From contig DISZ01000018.1 of NCBI GenBank assembly GCA_002422085.1, forward strand, positions 524,336-588,335: DNA of 64,000 bases, read 5' to 3'. This document shows positions 8,309 to 17,283 of the stretch, one piece after another. The notes beneath the pieces were generated by a model. It was given only the letters and a program-made list of their open reading frames with translations. It did no database searches and was not told the origin of the DNA. Made by a program: the position numbers and the translations under genes. The number at the start of each line of letters is the position of its first letter. The stretch's first letter is position 1. The DNA is from Rhodobacteraceae bacterium UBA6197. GTDB lineage: Bacteria; Pseudomonadota; Alphaproteobacteria; Rhodobacterales; Rhodobacteraceae.

Positions 8309-10993
8309 TCAGACGAGGCGCCCGTGACAGTGTTTGAACTTTTCACCCGAACCACAGGGGCAAGGGTCATTGCGCGAGGGGGCGCCCCAGGTGCTTGGGT
8401 CGGATTCGTCGAACCCGGCCAGAAGCGGCGTCGGCGTGGCGACGGCGCGCTCGGGGCTCGGGTCCGCAGCCGGTGGGGCCATCTGCGCTGCCATCGCGGC
8501 CTGTTCCTCGGCGGTCAGCGGGCGAATCTGCGCCAGCCTTTGCGTCACGTCGGCGCGCAGGCCGTCGAGCAGCGTTTCAAACAGGTGGAAGCTTTCGGTC
8601 TTGTATTCCGATAGCGGATCGCGTTGCGCATAGCCGCGGAACCCCACGACCGAGCGCAGATGTTCAAGCGTCACCAGATGCTCGCGCCATTTTGTGTCGA
8701 TCGTTTGCAGCAGGATCTGCTTTTCAATCGACCGCATGGTTTCATCGCCGAAGGCTTCGGACTTTTGTGCCATGAAGGCGTCGCTGGCCTGTTCCATCCG
8801 TTCGCGCATACCATCCTGATCAACACCTTCTTCGGCGGCCCAGTCGGCGATCGGCAGATCCATGTTCAGCTTGGCGTTGGCGGCTTCGCGCAGGCCTTCA
8901 CTGTTCCACTGGTCGGCGTAGGTCTTGGGCGGCATGAAGTCATCGACCAGATCGTCAATCACCTGATAGCGCATGTCGCGGGCGATTTCCGAGATGTCGT
9001 CGGCTTCCATGATCTCGCGGCGCTGGCTGAAGATCGCCTTGCGCTGGTCGTTCATCACGTCATCGAACTTCAGCAATTGTTTGCGGATGTCAAAGTTGCG
9101 GCCTTCGACTTTGGCCTGTGCGCGTTCCAGCGATTTGTTGACCCAAGGGTGAACGATCGCCTCGCCCTCTTTCATCCCGAGGCTGGACAGGACCTTGTCC
9201 AGCCGGTCCGACCCGAAAATCCGCATCAGGTCGTCTTCGAGGCTGAGGAAGAACAAGCTGCGCCCCGGATCGCCCTGACGGCCCGAGCGGCCGCGCAACT
9301 GGTTGTCGATGCGGCGGCTTTCGTGGCGTTCGGTGGCCAGAACGAACAGGCCTCCGGCGGCAATCACCCGGGCCTTTTCATCGGCGTGTTCGGCCTCGAT
9401 GCGGGCGCGCACAGTGTCGGGGTGGGCAGTCGGGTCTTCGGCCAGCGCCTCAAGCACCTTCAGATCGACGTTGCCGCCCAACTGGATATCGGTGCCGCGA
9501 CCGGCCATGTTGGTGGCAATCGTCACCGCGCCGTATTTGCCGGCATCGGCCACGATCTTGGCCTCTTGTTCGTGCTGGCGCGCGTTGAGCACGTTGTGCG
9601 GGATGCCCTCAGACTTGAGCATATCCGACAGCATTTCTGATTTCTCGATCGACGTGGTGCCGACCAAAATAGGTTGTCCCGACTCTTGCGCCTTCTTGAT
9701 TGCCAGCACGACAGCGGCATATTTTTCCTTGGCCGAGCGATAAACGCGATCGTGATCGTCGCGGCGCTGCACCGGACGGTTGGTGGGCACTTCGACGACG
9801 CCCAGTTTGTAGATTTCCTGAAACTCTTCGGCCTCGGTCGAGGCGGTGCCGGTCATCCCAGCCAGCTTGTCGTAAAGCCGGAAGTAGTTTTGAAAGGTCA
9901 CGCTGGCCAGCGTCACGTTTTCGGGCTGAACAGTGACGTTTTCCTTGGCCTCGATCGCCTGATGCAGACCGTCCGACAGGCGCCGCCCCGGCATCATCCG
10001 GCCGGTGAATTCGTCGATCAACACCACCTCATCGTTGCGCACGATATAGTTCTGATCCCGGTGGAACAGTTTGTGCGCGCGCAGCGCCTGGGTGACATGG
10101 TGCACGATGGTCGTGCTTTCGGGGTCGTAAAGCGACTGGCCGGCAGGCAGAATCCCGTCTTCCAGCAGGCGGTTTTCGATGAATTCGTTGCCTTCTTCTG
10201 TGAAGGTCGCGTTGCGGGCCTTTTCGTCCAGCTTGAAGTGCTCGGGCAGGATTTCCGGGATATAGCGGTCCAGCACGCGGTAAAGGTCGCTGCGGTCCTG
10301 GCTGGGGCCGGAAATGATCAGCGGGGTGCGGGCCTCGTCGACCAGAATGCTGTCCACCTCGTCGACGATGGCAAAGAAATGCCCGCGCTGTGCCATTTCC
10401 GCGATCGAGTTGCGCATGTTGTCGCGCAGATAGTCAAAGCCCAGTTCGTTATTGGTGGCATAGGTCACGTCGGCCTTGTAGGCAGCGCGTTTTTCTTCGT
10501 CGGACTGGTGCGGATAGACGACGCCGGTGGTCAGGCCCAGATGGGTATAGACCTTGCCCATCCAGTCGGCGTCGCGTTTGGCCAGATAGTCGTTGACCGT
10601 GACGATGTGCACACCCTTGCCCGCCAGCGCGTTCAAATACGCGGGGAAAGTGGCCACGAGGGTCTTGCCCTCGCCGGTTTTCATTTCGGCAATATTGCCT
10701 TGATGCAGGAAGATCCCGCCCATCAACTGCGTGTCAAAAGCGCGCAGCCCCAGCGCGCGACGCGCGGCCTCGCGGCAGTTGGCGAAGGCTTCGGGCAGAA
10801 GGTCATCAAGGCTTTCGCCACCCTGCGCCCGTGCTGCCAAGGCCTGCGTTTTCGCCTTGATCTCTTCGTCGGAAAGCTTTTCGAATTCGGCTTCCAGCGC
10901 ATTGACCTTCGCCACAAGCGGCCGAACGGATTTAACCTTGCGGTCATTGGGGGTGCCAAAAACCTTTTTCGCGAGTGACCCAAAGCCCAGCAT
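8309..10993 (-). CDS. secA: Preprotein translocase ATPase SecA
   Basis: An 894-residue motor ATPase that pushes unfolded proteins through SecYEG. The Walker A motif is in AEMKTGEGKTLVA (near residue 105), the DEAD-like Walker B in VDEVDSILVDEARTPLI, and motif VI region in RGTDIQLGG with RIDNQLRGRSGRQGDPG. The C-terminus holds the zinc/SecB-binding motif CPCGSGEKFKHCH. The start at 10993 (MLGFGSLAKKVFG) is favoured over an in-frame ATG at 11020 by GGAGAAAAC just before it and by the family N-terminus. It diverges from the parvulin gene across about 180 bp. Confidence 0.98.
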   Translation of the reverse strand: MLGFGSLAKKVFGTPNDRKVKSVRPLVAKVNALEAEFEKLSDEEIKAKTQALAARAQGGESLDDLLPEAFANCREAARRALGLRAFDTQLMGGIFLHQGNIAEMKTGEGKTLVATFPAYLNALAGKGVHIVTVNDYLAKRDADWMGKVYTHLGLTTGVVYPHQSDEEKRAAYKADVTYATNNELGFDYLRDNMRNSIAEMAQRGHFFAIVDEVDSILVDEARTPLIISGPSQDRSDLYRVLDRYIPEILPEHFKLDEKARNATFTEEGNEFIENRLLEDGILPAGQSLYDPESTTIVHHVTQALRAHKLFHRDQNYIVRNDEVVLIDEFTGRMMPGRRLSDGLHQAIEAKENVTVQPENVTLASVTFQNYFRLYDKLAGMTGTASTEAEEFQEIYKLGVVEVPTNRPVQRRDDHDRVYRSAKEKYAAVVLAIKKAQESGQPILVGTTSIEKSEMLSDMLKSEGIPHNVLNARQHEQEAKIVADAGKYGAVTIATNMAGRGTDIQLGGNVDLKVLEALAEDPTAHPDTVRARIEAEHADEKARVIAAGGLFVLATERHESRRIDNQLRGRSGRQGDPGRSLFFLSLEDDLMRIFGSDRLDKVLSSLGMKEGEAIVHPWVNKSLERAQAKVEGRNFDIRKQLLKFDDVMNDQRKAIFSQRREIMEADDISEIARDMRYQVIDDLVDDFMPPKTYADQWNSEGLREAANAKLNMDLPIADWAAEEGVDQDGMRERMEQASDAFMAQKSEAFGDETMRSIEKQILLQTIDTKWREHLVTLEHLRSVVGFRGYAQRDPLSEYKTESFHLFETLLDGLRADVTQRLAQIRPLTAEEQAAMAAQMAPPAADPSPERAVATPTPLLAGFDESDPSTWGAPSRNDPCPCGSGEKFKHCHGRLV

Positions 10994-11177
10994 GTTTTCT
11001 CCGCAGGTTCCACTGACCAATTCGTGTCATTGCTGGCCTTGCCCGCGCCTCAGTGCGAGCCTAGAACGGCGGGCAATTATAGGCGGACAGGGTCGTAACA
11101 AGACCCTTGGCGATGTAAGCGCCAGCCGCCACAGTGTCAACGCCACGGGCCCCCGTGGCATGCAAGGAGTGGCTTTG

Positions 11178-12023
11178 ATGTCGATAGTTACGAAATTTCT
11201 GGGTGCAACCGCGCTGACCCTGGCCTTCGCCGCGCCGATACGGGCGGCGGATCTGACGGCTGACAGTGTCATGGCCACAGTGAATGGCATCGAGATCACA
11301 CTGGGCCACATGGCGGCGGCGCGCGACAGCCTGCCCGCCGAATACCAGTCGTTGCCTGATGACGTGCTGTTCAACGGCATTCTGGAACAATTGATCCAGC
11401 AGACCGCCTTGTCGGAAATTGGCGCGGCCAAGATGACCAAACGCGATCAGATGATGCTCGAGGTCGATCGCCGCGCCTATCTGGCCGGTGCGGTTCTGGG
11501 CCAGACCGCCAAGACCGCCGTCACCGAAGAGGGCGTGAAAACCGCCTATGAGACGAAATACGCGGCGGCCGAACCGACGCGCGAATACAATGCCGCCCAT
11601 ATCATCGTCGCGACCGAAGACGAGGCCAAGGCCGTCAAGGCCGATCTCGACGGTGGCGCCGACTTTGCCGAGACCGCCAAGCTCAAGTCCACCGATGGCG
11701 CTGCGGCGGGTGGTGGCGATCTGGGCTGGTTCAGTCTGCAATCGATGGTCAAACCCTTTGGCGATGCCGTGGCCGCGATGAAACCGGGCGATGTTGTCGG
11801 GCCGGTGCAGACGGAATACGGTTGGCACATCATCAAGCTGATCGACAGCCGCCTGACCGAGGCCCCCTCGATCGAGGACGTCCGCGCCGAGCTAGAGGGC
11901 GATTTGCGCGCTTCGGCGGTGGAAAGCCGCGTGAACGACGTCGTGGCAAAAGCAAACGTGCAAAAACAGACCGACGGGATCGACCCGGCGATTCTGAAAG
12001 ACACCACGATCTTGGGCAACTAG
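11178..12023 (+). CDS. Parvulin-type peptidyl-prolyl isomerase, exported
   Basis: A 281-residue periplasmic foldase. Residues 1-23 form a signal peptide ending in ARAADLTA-like sequence (IRAADL). A SurA/PrsA-like N-terminal helical part is followed by a PpiC rotamase domain (about residues 130-225) with the family pattern AAHIIVATEDEAKAV, GGDLGWFSLQSMVKPFGDAV and TEYGWHIIKL. It probably helps fold proteins delivered by the Sec system, and it diverges from secA. An AAGGAG site lies eight bases before the ATG, which excludes the longer upstream frame. ArgJ follows after 18 bases. Confidence 0.9.
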   Translation: MSIVTKFLGATALTLAFAAPIRAADLTADSVMATVNGIEITLGHMAAARDSLPAEYQSLPDDVLFNGILEQLIQQTALSEIGAAKMTKRDQMMLEVDRRAYLAGAVLGQTAKTAVTEEGVKTAYETKYAAAEPTREYNAAHIIVATEDEAKAVKADLDGGADFAETAKLKSTDGAAAGGGDLGWFSLQSMVKPFGDAVAAMKPGDVVGPVQTEYGWHIIKLIDSRLTEAPSIEDVRAELEGDLRASAVESRVNDVVAKANVQKQTDGIDPAILKDTTILGN

Positions 12024-12041
12024 GTAAAAGGGGGCCGCACC

Positions 12042-13409
12042 ATGGGCAAGAAAGACGCGAAGAAGGCAGCGGGCTGGAAGGCCAAGGCGAAAAAGCTGAA
12101 ATCGAAGCTGACAAAGCTGGAAAAGCGCCTTGCTGCGGCCCTGCCCAAGGCGACGTCGGGCAAGAAGCCCAATCCGGTTTCGCCGCTGGCGCCGGCCGCG
12201 TTTCCGGCGCTGCCGGTGATTGCCGGGGTCGAGTTTGCCGCAGCCGAGGCGCAGGTCCGCTATGCCGGACGCACCGATGTGATGCTGGCGCGGCTTGCGC
12301 CGGGCACGGCGATCGCAGGCGTGTTCACCCGGTCTTCGACGCGCGCGGCCTGTGTGCTGGACTGTCAGGCCAAGCTCGGCGGCAAGGTGGCCGCCGATGC
12401 CGGGGCTGCGATCATCGTCAATTCGGGCAATGCCAACGCCTTTACAGGCGCGGCGGGTCAAGAAGCGGTGGATGCGGTTACCGGGGCCGTGGCCTCGGCG
12501 CTGGGAATGCCCGCAAGCCGTGTGTTTTCGTCCTCGACCGGGGTTATCGGCGAACCGCTGCCCTACGCGCGGATCACCGCGAAGGTGCCCGATCTGGTGG
12601 CCAGTCTCGATACCACGGCGATCGAACGCGCCGCCCGCGCGATCATGACGACGGACACCTTTGCCAAAGGCGCCATGGCCGAGGTGCAGGGCGAGGGCGG
12701 GGTGATCCGCATTGCGGGTATCGCCAAGGGGTCAGGGATGATCGCGCCGGATATGGCGACGATGCTGGTCTATATCTTTACCGATGCCAAAATCTCGGCG
12801 GTGAACCTGCAAAAGATCCTGTCGCGGCAGGTCGATGACACCTTCAACGCGATCACGGTGGATAGTGATACCTCTACCTCGGACGCGCTGATCCTGGCGG
12901 CGACGGGGCAAAGCCGGGCTGGCGAAATCGCGGATCTGCGGGGCAAGGTTGCCAAGGACTTCGAGGCGGCGCTGCGCGGTGTGATGATGGAACTTGCGCA
13001 TCAGGTGGTGCGCGACGGCGAAGGCGCCACAAAGTTCGTTGAAGTGCGGGTCACCGGGGCCACTGATGCTGCCGACGCGCACCGGGTCGCCATGGCGATC
13101 GCAAATTCACCCTTGGTCAAGACCGCGATTGCGGGCGAGGACGCGAATTGGGGCCGGGTTGTCGCCGCGATCGGAAAGTCCGGCGCGCGGGCGGATCGTG
13201 ACCGGCTGAAGATCAGCTTTGGCGACATGGTTCTGGCCGAAAACGGCTGGCGCGCGCCGTCCTATGACGAAGAAAAAGCCTCGGCTTACATGGAGGGGCA
13301 AGAGCTGGTGATCGGTGTTGATCTGGGGCTGGGCAAGGCCGCGAAATCGGTCTGGACCTGCGATCTGACGCACCGCTATATCGACATCAACGCGGACTAC
13401 CGGTCGTGA
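12042..13409 (+). CDS. argJ: Bifunctional ornithine acetyltransferase / N-acetylglutamate synthase ArgJ
   Basis: A 455-residue ArgJ that transfers acetyl from N-acetylornithine to glutamate, recycling the acetyl group in arginine synthesis. The self-cleavage region TTDTFAKGA, with the nucleophile Thr, lies near residue 205, followed by KGSGMIAPDMATML. The family core begins near residue 47. Before it sits a Lys/Ala-rich extension (KKDAKKAAGWKAKAKKLKSK, residues 3-22, and onward to about 42), absent from typical ArgJ and probably helical. The start is fixed by GGGGG before the ATG and by there being only 18 bases after the previous stop. It overlaps mutT by four bases. Confidence 0.93.
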   Translation: MGKKDAKKAAGWKAKAKKLKSKLTKLEKRLAAALPKATSGKKPNPVSPLAPAAFPALPVIAGVEFAAAEAQVRYAGRTDVMLARLAPGTAIAGVFTRSSTRAACVLDCQAKLGGKVAADAGAAIIVNSGNANAFTGAAGQEAVDAVTGAVASALGMPASRVFSSSTGVIGEPLPYARITAKVPDLVASLDTTAIERAARAIMTTDTFAKGAMAEVQGEGGVIRIAGIAKGSGMIAPDMATMLVYIFTDAKISAVNLQKILSRQVDDTFNAITVDSDTSTSDALILAATGQSRAGEIADLRGKVAKDFEAALRGVMMELAHQVVRDGEGATKFVEVRVTGATDAADAHRVAMAIANSPLVKTAIAGEDANWGRVVAAIGKSGARADRDRLKISFGDMVLAENGWRAPSYDEEKASAYMEGQELVIGVDLGLGKAAKSVWTCDLTHRYIDINADYRS

Positions 13410-13804
13410 AACTGCTGTTGGTCACGGCCGTCGCGCTGATTGATGCCGACGGCCGCGTCCTGCTGGCGCAACGCCCCGAAGGGAAATCTCTGGCCGGGCT
13501 ATGGGAATTTCCGGGTGGCAAGGTCGAGCCGACCGAGACGCCCGAGGCGGCCCTGATTCGCGAATTGCGCGAAGAGTTGGGGATCGATACCTTTGCTTCG
13601 TGCTTGGCACCGCTGACATTTGCCAGCCACACCTACCCGGATTTTCATCTGCTGATGCCGCTGTTCGCGTGCCGCAAATGGCAAGGAATCGTTCATCCGC
13701 AAGAAGGCCAGCGCCTGGCATGGGTGCGCCCGACCGAGATGCGCAACTACCCGATGCCCCCCGCCGACGAGCCGCTGATTCCGATTCTGCGCGATTGGCT
13801 TTGA
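13406..13804 (+). CDS. mutT: 8-oxo-dGTP diphosphatase MutT
   Basis: A 132-residue Nudix hydrolase that cleans oxidised dGTP from the nucleotide pool. The Nudix box is complete (GGKVEPTETPEAALIRELRE, then ELG, residues 36-58), and the MutT hallmark LLAQRPEGKSLAGLWEFPGG precedes it. The start is a GTG within the argJ stop (GTGA overlap), so translation is coupled to argJ. The pairing argJ-mutT is common in related bacteria as I recall. Length is normal. Confidence 0.9.
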   Translation: MKLLLVTAVALIDADGRVLLAQRPEGKSLAGLWEFPGGKVEPTETPEAALIRELREELGIDTFASCLAPLTFASHTYPDFHLLMPLFACRKWQGIVHPQEGQRLAWVRPTEMRNYPMPPADEPLIPILRDWL

Positions 13805-13915
13805 CAGCAAAGGCAGATTTCTGTCCACTTTGGCCTTCATTGGAACAATTTCATTTGCCTTTCCCAAGGATTTTGCAACTATACCGATAGTTTGAGACCC
13901 TGGGGAGGATAATGG

Positions 13916-14053
13916 ATGCTTCGGACTATCGCCGTCGGCAGTTGTGTATCCGTTCAAGGCCTGTTTGAGGCCCAACTTGAAAACGGCAAGATCGTCGTGC
14001 GGGTTGGTGACCGTCTTTACGCTGGTCAACCCGTCACCAAAAAAGCCGCCTGA
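13916..14053 (+). CDS. 45-residue conserved small protein beside infB
   Basis: A short gene with its own GGGGAGGA ribosome site (13902-13909) and a following terminator. The product begins MLRTIAVGSCVSVQGLFE and continues with KIVVRVGDRLYAGQPV, ending in a Lys/Ala tail. It has a small beta-rich look (alternating hydrophobics around Val-Gly turns), with no signal peptide or membrane segment. I recall similar short proteins in other Rhodobacterales. The function is unknown. An overlapping ATG four bases upstream would give an unrelated 18-codon frame, and spacing favours 13916. It faces infB tail to tail. Confidence 0.7.
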   Translation: MLRTIAVGSCVSVQGLFEAQLENGKIVVRVGDRLYAGQPVTKKAA

Positions 14054-14081
14054 TGACAGACGGCTTTCGGGTTGGTTGACC

Positions 14082-14104
14082 GGGGGGCTTTCGCCCCCCT
14101 TTTT
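14082..14104 (+). terminator. Rho-independent terminator after the 45-residue gene
   Basis: GGGGGGC (14082-14088), TTTC loop, GCCCCCC (14093-14099) and five T (14100-14104). It also ends five bases from the infB stop on the other strand, where it lacks a T run. Confidence 0.85.
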
Positions 14105-14108
14105 AGTG

Positions 14109-16640
14109 TCAGGTCAGGTTGCGCACAACTTCTTCGCGCTCGAAAATCTCGATGACATCGCCATTGCGGATGTCTTCGTAGTTTTCAAACGCCATGCCGC
14201 ATTCCTGGCCCGAGATCACTTCCTTGACCTCGTCCTTGAAGCGTTTGAGCGTCTTCAGCGTGCCCTCGTGGATCACCACGTTGTCGCGCAGCAAACGCAC
14301 GCCCGCCGAACGGCGCGCGACGCCTTCGGTGACCAGGCAGCCGGCGACCTTGCCCACGCCCGAGACCTTGAACACCTCTTTGATCGCGGCGTAGCCGATG
14401 AAATGTTCGCGCACTTCGTTCTTCAGCAGGCCCGAGGCGGCGGCTTTGATGTCGTCCACAAGGTCGTAGATCACCGAGTAGTACCGGATCTCGACACCCT
14501 TCTGGTTGGCGCTTGCCCGTGCCGAGGCATTGGCCCGCACGTTGAACCCGATCACCGGCGCACCCGAGGCTTCGGCCAGGCCGATGTCGGTTTCGGTGAT
14601 CGCGCCAACGCCCGAATGAAGGACGCGCACGCGCACCTCTTCGTTACCGATCTTTTCCATCGCCTGAACGATGGCCTCGGCCGAGCCCTGCACATCGGCT
14701 TTCACCAGAATTGGCAGCTCAGCCACCGTCTGGTCGGCCTTGGCCTTGGCCATCAGCTGTTCCAGCGTGGTTGCGGCACCGGCAGCGGCACGTTTGTCTT
14801 TTGCGGCCTTGATCCGGTAATCAGCAATTTCGCGGGCCTGTGCTTCGGTTTCGACCACGTTCAGCACGTCGCCCGCTTCGGGGGTGCCGCTCAGGCCCAG
14901 AACCTCGACCGGGACCGAGGGCATCGCCTCGGCGACCCGTTCACCCTGATCGTTGATCAGCGCGCGGACCTTGCCCCATTGTTCGCCGACCACGAAGATG
15001 TCGCCTTGGCGCAGCGTGCCGTTTTGCACCAGCACCGTTGCCACCGGGCCGCGACCGACGTCCAGCTTGGCCTCGATCACGGCCGCCACGGCGGCGCGGT
15101 CGGGGTTGGCCTTGAGATCAAGGATTTCCGCCTGAAGCGCGATGGCATCAAGCAAGGTATCAAGCCCCTGGCCGGTCTTGGCCGAGACTTCGACATCCAG
15201 CACATCGCCCGACATCGCCTCGACGACGATCTCGTGTTGCAGCAGATCGGTGCGGACCTTTTGCGGATTGGCCTCGTACTTGTCGATCTTGTTGATCGCC
15301 ACGATCATCGGCACCTTGGCCGCTTTCGCGTGGGCGATCGCTTCAATGGTCTGCGGCATCACCTGATCGTCGGCGGCTACCACCAGCACGACGATGTCCG
15401 TTACCTGCGCGCCACGCGAACGCATGCTGGTAAAGGCTGCGTGGCCCGGCGTGTCGAGGAAGGTCAGCACAGCCCCGCTTTCGGTTGTCACCTGATAGGC
15501 GCCGATATGCTGGGTAATGCCGCCCGCTTCGCCGGTAACGACGCTGGTCTTGCGGATCGCATCCAAAAGCGAGGTCTTGCCGTGGTCGACATGACCCATG
15601 ATCGTGACGATCGGCGGGCGCGGCTTGAGATCTTCTGTGCGGTCCTGAACCGTGTCGATCACCTGTTCCACATCGGCATCCGAAACGCGCACGGCCTTGT
15701 GGCCGAATTCCTCGATCACCAGTTCGGCCGTATCGGCGTCGATGGCTTCGTTCATGGTGACCATCATGCCCATTTTCATGAGCGATTTGATCACATCTGC
15801 GGCGCGTTCGGCCATACGGTTGGCCAGTTCCTGCACCACGATGGTTTCCGGCAACTGCACGTCGCGGACCATCTTTTCGGCCTTCTGGCCAAAGCCCATC
15901 GCCTTTTGGCGGGCTTTTTCCTGTTTGCGCTTCATCGCGGCAAGGCTGCGCGTGCGCCCGCCTTCGCCCGAAAGCGCGTCCGACAGGGTCAGCTTGCCGG
16001 TGCGGCGGTTGTCGTCGGTCTTGGCTTTGCCGCGGTTGTCGGTGCGCTCGGTGCCGCGGGCATCACGCTCGCGGTCGGTCTTGCGCGGGCCAGCGACGGC
16101 CACGCCTTTGGTTTCGGCGCGCGAGGCGGCGGCCTCGGCGGCAGCCGGGTCAAGCGGGGCAGCCTCTTTGGCTGCGGGCTTGCGCACGTCTTCTTTTTTC
16201 TGCGCGCGCAGTTCCGCTTCGCGGGCCTTGCGTTCGTCTTCTTCGGCTTTGGCTTTCAGCGCTTCTTCGCGCTCGCGGTCTTCGCGTTCCTTCGCCTCGA
16301 TCTCGGCGCGGCGTTGGGCGCGTTCTTCTTCGCGGGCCTTTTCGTCGATGATCCGCTGCGCGGCCTCATCGGCCTCGCGTGCCTTGGCGGCACGCAGCGC
16401 GGTCAGGCGCCGTTCCATTTCCGCGTCGGAAATGCCCGCCGGGCGTTTCGACGGATTGCCAAGATGTGGGCTGCCCGTTGCGGCACCCGCCGACGCAGCA
16501 CCCGGCTTGGGCACCACAACGCGCTTGCGCTTCGTCTCGACAACGACGCTTTTGGTCCGACCGTGGGAGAAGCTCTGCTTCACCTGACCAGGGCGCCCGC
16601 CACCAAGACCCAGGGGTTTTTTGCCGTCTGTATCGCTCAT
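14109..16640 (-). CDS. infB: Translation initiation factor IF-2
   Basis: An 843-residue GTPase that places initiator tRNA on the ribosome. The first 270 residues are a charged Lys/Glu/Arg-rich helical region with long coiled-coil character (about 70-170). The G domain follows, with IMGHVDHGKTSLLDAIRKT (G1), DTPGHAAF (G3) and NKIDK (G4), then the beta-barrel C-domains. The start at 16640 overlaps the stop of the upstream YlxR/L7Ae gene by four bases (ATGA). It is the last visible gene of the rimP-nusA-ylxR-infB operon; rbfA, its common downstream partner, is not here. Confidence 0.97.
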   Translation of the reverse strand: MSDTDGKKPLGLGGGRPGQVKQSFSHGRTKSVVVETKRKRVVVPKPGAASAGAATGSPHLGNPSKRPAGISDAEMERRLTALRAAKAREADEAAQRIIDEKAREEERAQRRAEIEAKEREDREREEALKAKAEEDERKAREAELRAQKKEDVRKPAAKEAAPLDPAAAEAAASRAETKGVAVAGPRKTDRERDARGTERTDNRGKAKTDDNRRTGKLTLSDALSGEGGRTRSLAAMKRKQEKARQKAMGFGQKAEKMVRDVQLPETIVVQELANRMAERAADVIKSLMKMGMMVTMNEAIDADTAELVIEEFGHKAVRVSDADVEQVIDTVQDRTEDLKPRPPIVTIMGHVDHGKTSLLDAIRKTSVVTGEAGGITQHIGAYQVTTESGAVLTFLDTPGHAAFTSMRSRGAQVTDIVVLVVAADDQVMPQTIEAIAHAKAAKVPMIVAINKIDKYEANPQKVRTDLLQHEIVVEAMSGDVLDVEVSAKTGQGLDTLLDAIALQAEILDLKANPDRAAVAAVIEAKLDVGRGPVATVLVQNGTLRQGDIFVVGEQWGKVRALINDQGERVAEAMPSVPVEVLGLSGTPEAGDVLNVVETEAQAREIADYRIKAAKDKRAAAGAATTLEQLMAKAKADQTVAELPILVKADVQGSAEAIVQAMEKIGNEEVRVRVLHSGVGAITETDIGLAEASGAPVIGFNVRANASARASANQKGVEIRYYSVIYDLVDDIKAAASGLLKNEVREHFIGYAAIKEVFKVSGVGKVAGCLVTEGVARRSAGVRLLRDNVVIHEGTLKTLKRFKDEVKEVISGQECGMAFENYEDIRNGDVIEIFEREEVVRNLT

Positions 16641-17266
16641 GCCGTCTTCGTATCCTTCCCGGCGGTCGTGCCGCCGTCATGCTTGCGAAAGCCATTCAGC
16701 TTTGCCGCATCGCTTATAACACGCTTGGTGAGTCCACCAGCCGCAAGCGCGCCGTGTATGGCATGATCGCGGCCGAAAGCCAAACCCAATTCCGCAGAGG
16801 TCAGACAGCCGAACCAGCGCCCGCCTTCGGGCGTCCAAAGCTTGCCTTTTCCGCGGTCTGATCCGTCCGAAGCTTGCAGCAAGACCTTTGCGCGCCCCTC
16901 GGACAGCCAGCCCTTCACCTTTTCAAACCCGATCACCGCGCGCCCTGATTTGCGCACCAGCGAGACCAGCTCTACCACCCGGTGCGCCAATCCCGCCTCG
17001 ACGGTATCGACCAGCCCTTCGGGCACCACCACCGGCGCCTTGGCCGCACGGGCAAACAGCCCCTTTTTGGTGGCCTTGTCCAGCACATCGCGGTCGGCCG
17101 TGACCCAGATCCCCCGGCCTGGCAGCTTTTCTGCCAGATCGGGATAGATCTGACCATCGGGGCCCACGACAAAGCGGATCAACCCGGCCTTGGGCTGAAC
17201 CTCACCGGTCACAATACACTTGCGTTCCGGGTCTTCGATGTCGATTTGGCGGCCGCCACGGGTCAT
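16637..17266 (-). CDS. YlxR / L7Ae-like RNA-binding protein
   Basis: A 209-residue two-domain protein. The first part (about residues 5-90) is a YlxR (DUF448) domain: ERKCIVTGEVQPKAGLIRFV, and PGRGIWVTADRDVLDKA. The second (about 95-190) is a ribosomal L7Ae/L30e-like fold, with VSLVRKSGRAVIGFEKVKG. Its place between nusA and infB is fixed in alphaproteobacteria. YlxR has been tied to RNA binding and translation or transcription control. It follows nusA by 17 bases and overlaps infB by four. Confidence 0.9.
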   Translation of the reverse strand: MTRGGRQIDIEDPERKCIVTGEVQPKAGLIRFVVGPDGQIYPDLAEKLPGRGIWVTADRDVLDKATKKGLFARAAKAPVVVPEGLVDTVEAGLAHRVVELVSLVRKSGRAVIGFEKVKGWLSEGRAKVLLQASDGSDRGKGKLWTPEGGRWFGCLTSAELGLAFGRDHAIHGALAAGGLTKRVISDAAKLNGFRKHDGGTTAGKDTKTA

Positions 17267-17283
17267 GTCTTATCCGAGGTCGA

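Noticed and set aside
8624..10978. Long rightward open frames across secA
   Set aside because: Mirror frames of secA with no motif of their own.
13944..16766. A 940-codon open frame antisense to infB
   Set aside because: It covers the infB coding region exactly opposite, with His/Gly/Phe-rich composition typical of shadow frames.
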